DNA from: Setophaga petechia | Lineage: Eukaryota > Chordata > Aves > Passeriformes > Parulidae | Direction of reading: 5' to 3' | NCBI GenBank assembly: GCA_024362935.1 | Contig: JANCRA010000006.1 | Location: 32,667,924 to 32,731,923 of the forward strand | Length of the DNA: 64,000 nt | Part shown: in pieces, positions 52,201-64,000 of the stretch | Layout: each line of letters starts with the position of its first letter | How positions within the stretch are numbered: the stretch's first letter is position 1 | Made by a program: the position numbers and the translations under genes | Notes under the pieces: generated by a model | The model's input: only the letters and a program-made list of their open reading frames with translations | What the model was told of the DNA's origin: nothing | The model's database searches: none

Positions 52201-54688
52201 GCCCTTGGAAACACAGATGGGATTGCTGACCTCCCGACTGATGGCTGCCATCTCATCTTCACACAGGAAGCTCTTGCTGATGACATCGCTCAGAGTGCCC
52301 CCATCCATGTACTCCATGACCAGCAAGAGTTCCTTGCCCAGAAGGTAGCTGAAAGAAGGAAACAAGGGTGTGGAGATGAACATGCATGGCTACGTCGATT
52401 TTTTGCTTCAAGGTTTCTTATTTCCAGATGCCTTTGTGACAAGAACAGAATCAAAGGAATAGATATTCCCTCTTGGCTGTGCGTTGTTTGCAATCTGTGC
52501 AGTCTCAAAGAGAAAGGCACAGCTGTGAAAAAGGAGATGTCTTAGATGGGCAGCAAATGAAAAGTGCAGTTTAGAAACAGCCCAGATAAAAAACCTGTCA
52601 GGCATGGTGTTTCTGGAAATCAGCACCTAGTCTTCCTGGCATGCATAGCAATGGCAAAGAGGGGAACAATCCAAGGGAAATCCACTTTAGGATGGTTCAT
52701 CAGCACTTAAGAAACTTCAAAAAATCAATCCCAAGTAAATGTGGAGGCCGTGAACTTCGAGGCTGTTGAGATAGGAAGATACAGCTGATGCAGGTTTTGA
52801 ATAATTTTGGAATAATTACCAAACTAGGTGTGCCAGGGAAGACTCATGCAGACAAGATGCACTCTCTTCTCATCCATTGGAGATGAGTAGAGAAATAGGA
52901 ATAAATAAAAATTAACAGCTCTACATTCTGCCACTGACCAAAGTGGGTTTTTAACCTCTCATGTTTGCTGTATGTAAATGCACATCCATGAGATAAGACC
53001 ATGACCTCTCACCTGTCTAAATAATTCACAACATTGGGATTCCTATACCTCTCCATGATCATGACTTCATTATAGGTTAGTTCCTTCCTCCTCAGTCCTT
53101 GAAGATTTATTTTTTTTATTGCCACCTAAAATGACATTGAAAATCAGTAACTTGAGAAGTTGGTGACACGAGACCACAATGCACATGGAGCGAGTGATTT
53201 TGCAATGACACAGCTGAGCTGTGCCAAACTGCCTTGTGATTAGGCACTGCAGTAATTAGGAACTGACATTCCAACAGCCCATTTCTCTGCTCCCTTGGGA
53301 GCCAGTTACAGGACACGTGGGGCCACTGACATTTTGCCTTGGCCACTTGGTAACAGTGGTGTCTCATTTCTCGCCCACAAACCTCTGACCATAATCTCTG
53401 CTGCTTTGTTTGGGACTCAGAAGAAGTAATCCATGCCTTAATACTCTGTGGATACATCTTGGGCTATGGGCAGGGTTTAGGGCGTTCAGGGACGCCTTGC
53501 AGATCTCTCCCTACGTGCAGTTCCCAAGTGCAGCACTGCAGGTGGCTAAGGAACTACCAGTAACTTTCAGATGGATTTGCTGGCAGCCAGAAAGGAGAAC
53601 TCAGGACTCTGAAGCTGTAGCCCCAAAGAGCAGGGAGGTGCTCGAAGGCACCGCCTTTGTTTTAGCAATGGGGAGCGAGCGAGCGCGTCCTTCTCTGAAA
53701 GGAACCGCTGCCCTCCGTGCCTTCCTTCCGCCAGCTGAGGAGGACAAAGTCCCAGATGTATTTTGCGGGCTGGCACCAGTCTGTGCTTCTTGTGCCTTTT
53801 CAGCACAGCTCTGCCCAAAGCTCCAGCCACAGCTCACACCAGAGGGGAAAGCCCTCGACGGCAGCAGAGTCAGTGCTGTTGACATTTACCTCTCCTCCTG
53901 TGGCAGTGTCAAGTGCTCTATAAACATCTCCAAAACTCCTAGAAACAAAACAGAAGCAGAGAAAGGAGAAGCGTTTAGATCTTGCAGTGAAAGCCAGCCC
54001 ACACAGGAGATCTCTGCTGGAAGTGTCAAAACCTGCGGGATGCAGGAGGGCTCTGCCAGGATGCAGATGATGCATTTTCCTCTCAAGGGCATGGGCACTG
54101 GGCCTTTCCTGAAGCACTGGGGTTCAACTTCTAAAGGGAGTTTAGTCTTTCCTCTTGGGTTTCACTTTCTAAACAGTGTGGTTCCTATCCTGACCACAGA
54201 GTGTTTCCTTCTTCAAACCAGGGGAAAGAATTGTTCCTGGGAACTGTTATCTCGAGCTTTGATAGGGCGTACGTTGCTCTTTCAGGCAAGCAAGTTTCTT
54301 CTTTTTTCATTAGTGTGCCAGTATGATTTTGAGACATACAAAATATGCTAAAGAAATTAACACAGATCTGTCCCACACTTGAGAGACAAGGAGACCTTCC
54401 AGGTGCTGTTCCTTGATGCAGGCAAGACCTCGGTAGCAAGGACTATCTCTGACAATGCCTTCTGAGCCCACTCACAAATTCTGAGCAGCACTGAGAGAAG
54501 GGACAATCTATCCTTACTGTGTGAACATCTTTGCAGCTAGCCTGACTTCATGCTGGATAGACATTCCAGCAGAAAAACACCCGGCCCATGGCTGTGCAGG
54601 AGTAACTGCCGTTGGACTCACCCGCTGCCAATATATTTCAGATCCGTGTATTTCATCAGGGGATTTTCATTGGCGTTCACCATTCTCC
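49247..54688 (-). CDS. PAK-like serine/threonine kinase gene, catalytic domain exons
   Basis: Eight minus-strand exons with GT-AG borders and matching phases: 54622-54688, 53890-53938, 53013-53125, 52231-52348, 51438-51537, 50840-51036, 49370-49507 and terminal 49247-49330. The joined product has a Gly-rich loop (IGSGSFGDVY across two exons), VAIKK lysine, an alpha-C Glu region ([10 protein letters not shown]), the catalytic loop [19 protein letters not shown], the activation-segment end [18 protein letters not shown] and a final SAKELLQ. This is the STE20/PAK group, closest in pattern to PAK1-3. Birds, notably songbirds, have expanded PAK3-like copies. All key residues are present and I see no stop, so it may be active. 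The usual PAK N-terminal CRIB domain is not visible. A candidate 5' exon (56408-56672) does not join in phase. The terminal exon is short and less certain. Confidence 0.85.
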
Positions 54689-56407
54689 CTGAGGGAAACA
54701 AAATGCAGGATGCTGACTTTAAAGCAGAGATCCCAGCTTCCAGGAGATACAAAAGGTAGCCCCAGTGCCTGGAGCTCTGAGCCCTTTGTGGTCAGCTGGG
54801 TAACAACAACCACAACCAGGTGCACAGCTGTGCAGCACAGGTGGCCAGCACAGAGACTGATTTTGTACAGTCCTTTGAAGACTTCTCTTGACAGGAAACA
54901 AAGCACAGGGACGTGCGATCCCAGGAGAGGAGGACATCTTCCCCACCTTTCAGCAGTTTGCCAGAAGAATGCCTTCCCATTTGTAAACCAGAGCAGCTCA
55001 AGCTAGAACCGATCCCAACGGGGCTTTCAGCATCAGGAGCCTCACCTGTTTATGAGCAGGCTGAGCTCAAAGATGCCCCTCTCCCAGCTAAGGAAGGCTC
55101 CAGCCTCTGCATCCCCTCCAGCCCTCAGGGACAGGGCAGCTGGCACAACAAGGCTGGCAAAGCCCAAGCATGGGCACTGACAGGCACTGATGGGAAGAAG
55201 CCACAGCCGGCCTGAGCCCCGGACAAGCTGTTGCCCCCATCCAGGACACAACAGGATGGGCTTTGAGATCAGCCACACCGAGGCACAGATCAGCGCCCTT
55301 TTTGTCCCAACAGGTGATGGTAGAAACAGAATCCACTGGGCTCTGGTCTCAGCCCCACCAGGTCTTATCTGAGAGCACAGCACTGGCAGCTGTTACAGGC
55401 AAGAAGGAGATTCATTGGCTTGTGCTGCAGAATCACAAAGGGCTTGATGTGTTCTCCTAGAGACTGATCTGAGCAGAGCTTGGGCCAATGGGTAGGATTC
55501 TAACAGTCATGGGAAAGAGTGGGAATCGGGTATGGAAAAGTGCCATGGTTCTGAGGAATATACCATGGCTGGGCTGGAGCCTCTCTCCTGAGAAATGCCT
55601 GCAGTACAGTTTTATCTGATCACACCACTTGGATGTGTCTCTTGGACACATCTTGATAAGCATAAAACTAGAAGATTAAACAAAGGTTGTTATCAAAGTA
55701 TCTGTTTTTTCTTTGGGGGCACATGGAAAACACCTTGTGCTCTCTATTTCTCCTGTAACCTGATGTTCTTTCAGAGTAGTTCTTTTTGACAAAAAGATAG
55801 CATTCTCATGAAAATAAACTGCAGATGTAGTAGTGGTAAGAGTAACAGTCATAAAAATGACATCAGTAAGATGTGGGGTAGAAGGGCTCCTTCAGGATGG
55901 AGAAAAACACAACAAAAAACCCTCACCAAAAATAAACAACACAAAAACAATCCTGCTCCCCCCACCCTCCCAAAAAAAAATCCCCAACCACAAAGACAAA
56001 ACTCTGAAGCCAGTCCATTTCTGTGAAGCCTTTTTTGCTCTGATGACTGGTTGGAAGTCAGGAGTCTAAGGAGAATTTAGGAAGCTAAAAATTCTGTTCA
56101 GTTTGGCCACTAGCACACAGGACTTGCCTAGATCATTTGCTAGGTCACAGCCTTCTGCTGATCCAAGAACAATCCCAGCTTCAGCCTTCAGCAGAGAGGG
56201 AAGCTCAGGCAAACCCAAGCCAGTGCAAGGTGCCCTCAGAGGCAGCAGGAACACCCAGAGCTCTCTCGCTGCCTCGGAGCACAGCACTTCCTCTGGGGGG
56301 GCCTACGTGGCCCTGGGACTCCAAACTCAGAAGGAGCATTTGGTACAGCTCTGCTGACACCCGCACACAACACACTGTCCCTCAGACAAGAAACACACAA
56401 GACGTAC

Positions 56408-56672
56408 CCAGCAGCTCCAGGTACTCCTCCTCCTCAATCTTCTGTTCCCAGAAGGTGAAGGAACCGCTTGAGCTTGAGTTCCCAGGGTTCACAGAAAGGC
56501 TTCCTCGAGATGATGCTGCTGCGGCAGCAGGTTCAGAGCCCATGCTGTGCTGGACCTGGAGCATTTCTGGTGGGCACTGTTCCTGTGCCTCACTCCAAAC
56601 TTGGGCTCCTTCATTGCCAGACATTTGCTGGAAGTCTTCGCAGGCTGCCCGGTGAGATGTCAGCACTCGCAC
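56408..56672 (-). CDS. Candidate upstream exon, Ser/Glu-rich
   Basis: An open minus-strand stretch ends at a good donor (CTGG|GTACGT at 56408). It encodes a Ser/Gly-rich run followed by FWEQKIEEEEYLELLG. It lies between the coiled-coil exons and the kinase exons and could belong to either. Its phase does not fit directly to the 54622-54688 exon, so an intervening exon or a different border is needed. Confidence 0.4.
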
Positions 56673-57097
56673 CTCAAGTCAAACAGAACAAAGCAGTCAG
56701 ACACTACAGCTTGTCCCTGTCAGCCAGGAGTCATCGACTGTGAGGAAAGGCAAAGAACAGATTGACAGGGCATACAACAGCTTCTTTCAATCCTCCATCT
56801 GGGTCACCAAGTTCCACTGTAAAAACACCTCAAGAAAAAAGGAGAGCAGGAACAGGCCAGCAGGAATCAATTTGGATGACTGCTGGCCAAAAGGCCCAAG
56901 GACTAGTTTCACTGTCCAGGGCAGCAGCTGCGATTCAGCACACCAGGAAATGTCCTTCAGAGTGACTGTGATACACACTACAGCAGGATGGCACTCAGAG
57001 GCATCACCCCACTCCCTGCTGCTCTGCACTGGAAAGGCAAGAAGGGCAGAAACCACCAGTTTGGTGACTGCAGTGACTGCATCGCTCTTTCGCTCAC

Positions 57098-57819
57098 TTC
57101 TACAGCCTGAGGGAGGCGATTAAGTTTCTCTCTGACAATTGTCATTTCTTCTTTCAGCCTCTTCTCCAATGCCTTGTTGCTAGCCTCAGAGTCCTGCAGC
57201 TCTGCCTGCACGTGTCCCTTGATACTCCACATATTTCATGAGTGGAGTGGCTGCCACTCTTTCACTCACCTGGTTTTGTTGATTGCCCCTCTGCTGATGG
57301 AGATGCTCCTCTGGAATTCTTCCCACGTCTTCCTTGTTCTTTCTCTTCGCTGCCATGACGTCGCTCTGAGCTTTGGGCAGCTCTGCTTGTGGCTCTGCCA
57401 AGATGTTCTGTGCACACAAATGCAGAGCAAGTGACTGAGAGCTGCCATCAGGCTCAGCTTTTCCCTCTTTTAGCCTCCAAATCACATTTATTCAGCCCCT
57501 TCTTTCCGCTTCCCTACCCAGCTCTGCTTCCACTGTAACTCTCCTGTCCTGGTGCTGATCTCTGCACATTGCAAGGCTCTGTCCTTTCAGTGCCTGTGGG
57601 ACTCCTGGCCTCCTCAGTCCCAAGAGCTCTGGTTTATGCCCCTCTTCCTGCCCTTCTCTCTGTCACCTGGCCAGTCAGGCTTACCTGGCCATTCTCCTGT
57701 GGCTCTTCCACCTGCTGCCTGAGCTGCTCTTCCTGCTCTCGGGCAGGGAACAGCTCTCCCTGAGTCTGGCACGGCATCTCAGACAAGGCAGTGTGCTCCT
57801 GCTCTCTCTCTAGAAGCAC
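57098..57819 (-). CDS. Coiled-coil protein exons (rootletin- or golgin-like pattern)
   Basis: Three exons with clean AG...GT borders and lengths divisible by three: 57685-57819 (135 nt, EREQEHTALSEMP and EQEEQLRQQVEEPQ), 57270-57407 (138 nt, AEPQAELPKAQSDVMAAKRK) and 57098-57205 (108 nt, KALEKRLKEEMTIVREKLN). All are rich in Glu, Gln, Lys and Leu in heptad-like spacing. More exon-like stretches lie at about 57900-58200. The family is not certain; phase-0 symmetric coiled-coil exons are typical of rootletin- or golgin-type genes. It is unresolved whether they share a transcript with the kinase exons downstream. Confidence 0.5.
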
Positions 57820-58199
57820 CTGCACAGAAAGCAAGAGAAGATGGGTTTCAACTTCCCAGACGCCCTTTGTGGGCCAAGACTCAAAGGCTGCTGGGCTCAC
57901 ACGTTCCCAAAGCACTGTGCTGCTGCTCTGCTGGGTCGTTCTCTGCCCGAGGGGAGGCACAGATTCCAAAGTGACCCTGGCCCTACAGTCAGGGGCCATC
58001 TGGGACTGAAGCTCCAGCAGCCTCTCAGGCAGCTGACAGGGAAGGTGTGGCATTTCTCAAGGCTCTGCTGAGGGCCTCCCTCTGCTTCTGCCATGTCCTG
58101 TTTGTCTTTCAGTAGTGACTGGCTCCCCGCCCTGTCCCACAGCTCCATCCTGGCTCTGCAGGTGGCTTCCTGGGTGAGCTCACTCCTTGTGAGAGACAC

Positions 58200-58828
58200 T
58201 TCTGGAGTTCACGTTCTCTTCAGGCCTGCACCAGCATTCCTCCTTCCTGACATCTACACTCTCCTTAGAAAAACGGGTCACTCAGGAGATAAGGATGCAT
58301 GCAAAGATCTCTGATGGAAGTCAGAGAACCTCTATGGCCATCTCAGTATACGGAGGAGGACCAAGATGTTTCTTCTCCCTCTTTTGTCAACTGAGAATTC
58401 TGACCAGCAGCAACAGAGTTTCTCCTAAGGCCCCATTAATGAATGCACTTACACAGCCCTGGGGATGCCAGTGAAGGAAACCATGGGTCATGTAATGCGT
58501 GGCATCTATGACCAGAGTCACCAAACACCACCTAAACATGGAATTGTTCCACCTCTCCTAGAGAGGTGGAAGTTTAAAGAATTAACTGGAGACTTCAGGG
58601 CACAGGAGGCTGGAGGAGGAAAACAGCACTGAGGGGAAAAAACCACCATCTCTGGAGGGGGAAACATCTCTGCCTGCTCCAAATCAGTCGAGGAAACATG
58701 TCTCTAATCCTCTCCTGAAAGGGATGCTTTAGGTGACCTTTGCACCTCCAATGGCCTTGGACCAGAGCAACGAATGTTCAATTATGTAAAAGTTATAGAG
58801 ATAGATACATGGATAGATAGATAGATAC

Positions 58829-58865
<37 letters not shown>

Positions 58866-59599
58866 CAGATCTTATTACTGAAATCTGCCTTTACTGTCCT
58901 CTCTGTTGCTACAGACATCAGAACTTGGTAGCCAGTGCCCCACTCAGCTACAATCCTGGGATTTCTCTCCTGTTGCTAAAAAAAGCACACTCTTGGGGAA
59001 TCTGGAGTGTGTAGGTCCTTATGGAAAGGGATCAGACGCAGAGCATTGCACTGGGAACTGCACTCTTTGTGCATCTCTGCTCGGGCAAGTTCTTCTCTTG
59101 GACTTGACCACACTGATGGTGCTGAAGTGGCTGGAATCAGAAATGCAGCCCAGCCCCTCCCAGTTCCTGTGATCTCTGAGGAACAGCTGGAATGCCAAGG
59201 CATTTGACTTTCTGCTCAATTCCCAAACACAACACACACTGATTGCCTGGGCTGCAGAAACTCACAGGCATTGTTCAGCTCAAAATCATCTGTAAGGCCT
59301 TATGCGCTGGCCTAGAACCACATAAGCTCCTTCTGCATCAATGTCCCTGCACCAAATGATGAGTTCTCATGCAAAAATACTGCATTCCCAAAAGTGATAC
59401 TGGGAATAAAAACTTCAAGCAGAACCAGTCCCAGTGCTATATAAGGGCAGGAAATAATTGCGAAAAGAACCTTAGTTGGGAGAAAAAGAAAAGGAATAAG
59501 CCTCCTCCTCCAAGTAAAGTAAAAAATAACAATAAAAAAAGGGAGGGAAAGTTAATGCCAAAAGTGGCTAAATATTTGAATGCACTGAGGAGATTCTCA
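58200..59599. other. Stretch without recognised gene, with GATA microsatellite
   Basis: A (GATA/ATAG)n array lies at about 58797-58870, with two interrupting ATACAT units. No exon, LTR or RNA gene was recognised around it. Confidence 0.5.
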
Positions 59600-60557
59600 A
59601 GATCTCTCATGAGCCCCCCAATGTCCAGGCCAAAGCTCCCTCAGCACCTCCTCCCTGGCCTTGTGCTGCACCCCCTTGCCCAGCTCCCCCCTCCTTCTGT
59701 GCACACGCTGCAGCCCCTCCATGACTTTCTGCTTCCCAGGGCCCACAGCTGCACACAGCACTCCAGCTGTGGCCGCAGCGCTGCCCAGCACAGGGCCATG
59801 CTCCCTGCCCTGCCCCTGCTGCCCCCTGCTGCTGGCACAGGCCACCATGCCCTCGGCCTTCTTGGCCCTCTGGCCACACGCTGCCTCATCTTCAGCTGCT
59901 CAAGGCTGCCAGCCCTGCGTCCTTTTGGCCTACGCAGCTGCCCAGCCACAAAGGTGCCCATCTGACTTCAGATCCAGCAGGCACCAGTGCAAGATGGCCT
60001 TCCTCTTCCCAGCAACACAAGACAGCGGTCAAGGACTTGCAGATGCACCCCCACTGTGGGCTCCAAGGCACTTGCCAAAGCTGCAGACTACAGTTCAAAT
60101 AGATCAGCAGAAACTTGGCCCTTCTGCTGTTTGCAGCTTCTCCAAAGCTAAATGGCAGTTGAGCCAACAGTGACCCTACAAGTAAAGAACGACTCAAGAA
60201 ATGTGCAGAACACCTCCACAAGCCAAAGACACCTTTCCAAAAGAAAAAACAAACCAACAAAGCCTTTTGTCCTCCAGCACTGCCACGTGCGCCCTTGGCC
60301 GTAACACCGCAGAAGCCCAGAGACGGAGCTTCCCTGAGCCAAGCAGGCAGACGCTCCGCCGGAGCCCCCAGCTCAGCGCTGCCCCAACATGACAGCTCAA
60401 AGGCCAATTTCTAGCTGTCACTGCCTGCAGGAAATGCCTACATCCTGCAGGACTCCAGCACTCAGCATCCTCGGCCAGACACAGCAAGCGCTGGCTGCTC
60501 AGAAACTTGCACCTCTGCCTTGCACTAAAGACAGCACCCCCCACAACGAGCACTTAC

Positions 60558-60695
60558 TCTCTTAGAATGAAGAGCAGCCTGTGGTGTGACCACGGCTGGA
60601 CAAAGGCGGTGGTCATCTTCCTCGTTTTCCTCCTCTTGGGCTTCTTCTGCAATAGCAGAGAGAGCCAGGGGAAAAAGGGGTCTTGCTCTTCTCAC
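60558..60695 (-). CDS. Repeat-unit exon 1, Glu-rich (46 codons)
   Basis: Acceptor TTGCCACAG (60696-60704) and donor GTAAGT (downstream of 60558) border a 138-nt open exon containing AEEAQEEENEEDDH and VVTPQAALHSK. It is equivalent in position to 62317-62448. Because it is in frame and divisible by three, duplicating it keeps frame. Function unknown; probably part of the same gene as the coiled-coil exons further downstream. Confidence 0.45.
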
Positions 60696-62316
60696 CTGTG
60701 GCAAGAGAGAAACATAGGGACAGGCCGTTACCTAGCGCTTATAACCTCATTTCCCCTCACATGCACAGCCACATCATCTAAGGAGAATTCATGAATTTTG
60801 TTAGCAATGTCATTCTAAGTCACTCCAACCAGATTGAAATGGGCACATTCAACCAAACAGCATAAGGCTGTGAATTAGATATTCCTCCCTAACTGCTATT
60901 TAGAAGCAAGGTTTTCCCTGCAAAAGGAAGCTTTTAGTTCCTGAAAACTCTGAAATGGAAACCTACGAAAGAGAGACAAAGACTCATTGCCATTGCTGCG
61001 GCAGAAATGGAAAATGAGAAAGTGTTCAGAATCAAGATCAGTGCTGAAAAGCGCAGGAAAGGTTGTGCAGAAGCCTCCTTGCTTGCTGGAAAAACAGGAA
61101 AATGAACAGGCCTTCTCCTTCCTGGAAACCCACAAACCAAAAGACAGAGGTATCACCTACTGCAGTGTCTAAACCCGTTGGATGCACCATATTTGGCGGT
61201 GAAACAGCCCGTGTGCTAAGCATTGTCATGTAAGGATTGATGGAAGCCTGCCTGGAGATCCCTCATGAGCCCCGCATTGTCAAGGCCAAAGCTCCCTCAG
61301 CACCTCCTCCCTGGCCTTGTGCTGCACCCCCTTGCCCAGCTCCCCCATCCTTCTGTGCACAGGCTGCAGCCCCTCCATGACTTTCAGCTTCCCAGGGCCC
61401 ACAGCTGCACACAGCACTCCAGCTGTGGCCGCAGCGCTGCCCAGCACAGGGCCACGCTCCCTGCCCTGCCCCTGCTGCCCCCCTGCTGCTGACACAGGCC
61501 ACCGTGCCCTCGGCCTTCTTGGCCCCCTGGCCACACACTGCCTCATCTTCAGCTGCTCAAGGCCGCCAGCCCTGCGTCCTTTTGGCCCACGCAGCTGCCC
61601 CGCCACAAAGGTGCCCATCTGACTTCAGATCCAGCAGGCACTAGTGCAAGATGGCCTTCCTCTTCCCAGCAACACAAGACAGCGGTCAAGGACTTGCAGC
61701 TTCGCCCCCACTCCACGCTCCAAGGCACTTGCCAAAGCTGCAGACTGCACCCAAATATGCGCCAACAGAAACTGGCCGCTTCTGCTTTTGGCCTCACAAG
61801 AAAGCGTCCCAACCCCACACTTTGTTTCTTTGGCCACGCAGGAAAAAAACGGCCCCCAACAGCTGCATGGACCACACAGTCCTCCCTTTGCAGCTTATCA
61901 AAAGCCAAAAGACACCTGGCCCAAAAGAGACTGTAGAAGTCAAGAACTACTCAGGGAAAGTGCAGACCGCTTTCACAAGCCAAACACACCTTTCCAAAAA
62001 GGGAAAACAAGCAAACCAAGACCTGGCACCTCCAGCACCACCTCCTTTGCATTTCGCCATAGCATTACAGAAGCCAAGAGATAGAGCTTCCCTGAGACAA
62101 GCAGCCACATGCTCTCCCACAGGCACCAGCCCTTTGCTGCCGCAACATGACAGCTCAAAGGCCAAGTACTGTGGGCGCTGCCTGGAGGAAATCCCGAGCT
62201 CCTGGCAGGACCGCAGCCCCCAGCATCCTCAGCCAGCAACAGCAATGTGCTGGCTGCTCCAAAACTTGCAGCTCTGCTTTGCACTAAAGACAGCACCACA
62301 CACAACTGGCACTTAC

Positions 62317-62448
62317 AAGTTCAGAATATCCAGGCTCTGGTGTGAGCACTGATGGAGGCTGGCGCTCATCCACCTCCGTTTGCTCCTCTGCGGCTTCTTC
62401 TCCAGGAGCAGCGGGAGCCCGGGGAGAGACGGCTCTTGGTTCTGTCAT
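62317..62448 (-). CDS. Repeat-unit exon 2, Glu/Pro-rich (44 codons)
   Basis: Acceptor TTGCCACAG and donor GTAAGT frame a 132-nt open exon with PRAPAAPGEEAAEEQTEVDE and PSVLTPEPGYSEL. It is open upstream as well (to 62550, YDFSLEDVAVDL), a stretch also recognisable in unit 1 (about 60750-60790). No known domain; a low-complexity, disordered segment is likely. Confidence 0.45.
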
Positions 62449-64000
62449 CTGTGGCAAGAAAGAAGCATGAGGGACAGGCCATTTCCTATCATGTAGAACC
62501 TCATTTCTTTTCAGATCTACCGCCACATCTTCCAAGGAGAAATCATACATTTCGCAGCGACAGAGGGGTTCTAAGTCACAGCCACCAAATTAAAATTGGC
62601 CAATTCAACAGAACTCTAGATGGATGTGACGTTGGTTCTCCTGCCTGGCCTCTATCAGCAAGCAAGGTTGTCTTGGCTAAACGGAGCTTTTAGAGCTTGA
62701 AAGCACTGAAATGGAAAACTAGAAAAGCGACAGCATTGCCTTTGCTACTGCTGCTGCAGGTGTGGAAAACTAAAACTGGATCAGAATCCCACCCAGGGCT
62801 GGAAAAAGCAGGAAACATTGTGCAGAAGCATCCTTGCTTGCTGGAAAAACAGGAAAATGAACAGGCCTTCTCCTCCTAGCAAACCAAGGAGCCAACAAAG
62901 CACAAGAAGTCACCCACTCCAGTGTCTAAAGCCCTAGGATGCAGTGACGGGATGCAGTTTGGTGGAGAGACAGCCCTTGTGCACAACACTGTCATGCAGG
63001 GATTGATGGAAGTTTGCCTGAAGGTCCCTCAAGAGCCTCCCATTGTCCAGGCCAAAGCTCCCTCAGCACCTCCTCCCTGGCCTTGTGCTGCACCCCCTTG
63101 CCCAGTTGCCTTGTCCTTCTGTGCACACGCTGTAGCCCCTCCATGACTTTCTGCTTCCCAGGGCCCACAGCTGCACACAGCACTCCAGCTGTGGCCGCAG
63201 CGCTGCCCAGCACAGGGCCACGCTCCCTGCCCTGCTCCTGCTGCCCCCCTGCTGCTGACACAGGCCACCGTGCCCTCGGCCTTCTTGGCCCCCTGGCTAC
63301 ACGCTGCCTCATCTTCAGCTGCTCAAGGCCGCCAGCCCTGCGTCTTTTTGGCCCACGCAGCTGCCCAGCCACAAAGGTGCCCATCTGACTTCAGATCCAG
63401 CAGGCACCAGTGCAAGATGGCCTTCCTCTTCCCAGCAACACAAGACAGCGGTCAAGGACTTGCAGCTTCGCCCCCACTCCACGCTCCAAGGCACTTGCCA
63501 AAGCTGCAGACTGCACCCAAAAATGCACCAACAGAAACTGGCCGCTTCTGCTTTTGGCCTCACAAGAAAGCGTCCCAACCCCACACTTTGTTTCTTTGGC
63601 CACACGGGAAAAGAACGGCCCCCAACAGCTGCATGGGCCACACAGTCCTCCCTTTGCAGCTTATCAAAACCCAAAACAGAGCTGGCCCAAAAGAGACTGT
63701 AGAAGTCAAGAACTACTCAGGGAAAGTGCAGACCGCTTTCACAAGCCAAACATACCTTTCCAAAACGGGAAAACAAGCAAACCAAGGCCTGGCACCTCCA
63801 GCACTACCTCCTTTGCATTTGGCCATAGCATTGCAGAAGCCAAGAGATAGAGCTTCCCTGAGACAAGCAGCCACATGCTCTCCCACAGGCACCAGCCCTT
63901 TGCTGCCGCAACATGACAGCTCAAAGGCCAAGTACTGTGGGCGCTGCCTGGAGGAAATCCCGAGCTCCTGGCAGGACCGCAGCCCCCAGCATCCTCAGCC

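Larger units (their letters stand above)
59600..64000 (-). repeat. Tandem segmental duplication, units of ~1.65-1.8 kb
   Basis: Three units start near 59617, 61268 and 63043, each with GTCCAGGCCAAAGCTCCCTC or a close variant; the third is cut by the window edge. Units 2 and 3 are nearly identical by eye, and unit 1 is more diverged. Each unit has (i) a GC-rich ~330-bp segment resembling inverted CR1 sequence (CCAGCTGTGGCCGCAGCGCT, CTCGGCCTTCTTGGCC), (ii) a conserved non-coding middle and (iii) one exon followed by a short intron-like stretch. The pattern suggests successive unequal duplication within a gene. Confidence 0.85.

Noticed and set aside
58797..58870. CRISPR-like array
   Set aside because: Simple GATA microsatellite without spacers; the genome is eukaryotic.
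59607..59961. Gly/Ala/Gln-rich minus-strand frames repeated at 61263 and 63029
   Set aside because: They fall in the CR1-like, GC-rich segment of the tandem units and have no splice borders. Similarity between them reflects the DNA duplication.

Overview
The window is vertebrate nuclear DNA, most likely from a bird and probably a songbird. The evidence is degraded CR1-like LINE tails, avian-type LTRs, a Maestro-HEAT-like (MROH) multigene family and a PAK-type kinase gene with short GT-AG introns. There are no bacterial operons, CRISPR arrays or rRNA/tRNA genes. Four endogenous retroviruses (ERVs) of different lineages occupy nearly 40% of the window, in a duplicated setting that resembles ampliconic or accessory chromosome DNA.

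Layout. (1) Positions 1-4018 form one arm of an inverted repeat. The other arm is 32612-46117, and the left arm runs off the window edge. Each arm carries the 3' end of an MROH-like gene and an old ERV gag remnant. (2) The rest of that MROH-like gene lies at 4070-7188 on the minus strand. (3) ERV-A (8796-17238, minus) is a young provirus: near-identical LTRs, tRNA-Phe primer site, open gag, pro and pol frames joined by two textbook -1 slippery sites, and an open env of gammaretroviral type, so it looks like a recombinant. (4) A second MROH-like copy (18939-20901, minus) is decayed and abuts ERV-B (21112-26933, minus), a broken, env-less betaretrovirus-like element with a dUTPase-like segment. 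(5) Minor tandem repeats (27.7-28.1 kb) precede ERV-D (28060-30536, minus), where an LTR and a Lys-type primer site are followed almost directly by a decayed alpharetrovirus-type env. (6) An AT-rich stretch with simple repeats leads into the second arm, into which ERV-C (34605-44083, plus) is inserted.

ERV-C is the most interesting object. Its gag and pol are gammaretrovirus-like (MGQ start, PPPY, one zinc knuckle, amber stop between gag and pol in the same frame) and its primer site matches tRNA-His. It also has a 224-codon cysteine-rich, basic-tailed ORF between pol and env, and an env that lacks the usual CWLC and CX6CC signatures and has a leader of about 98 residues, a short surface part and a very long transmembrane part. 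All four frames are open and the LTRs differ by only a few bases. The other arm of the inverted repeat preserves the empty insertion site, so the 4-bp target duplication can be read directly.

(7) From 46118 rightward come two interstitial telomere-like arrays, a CR1 tail, a PAK-like kinase gene on the minus strand (49247-54688, all catalytic motifs present), upstream coiled-coil exons (57098-57819), and a tandem duplication (about 59.6-64.0 kb) whose units each carry one in-frame Glu/Pro-rich exon.

All identity statements are by-eye comparisons. No alignment or database search was run.
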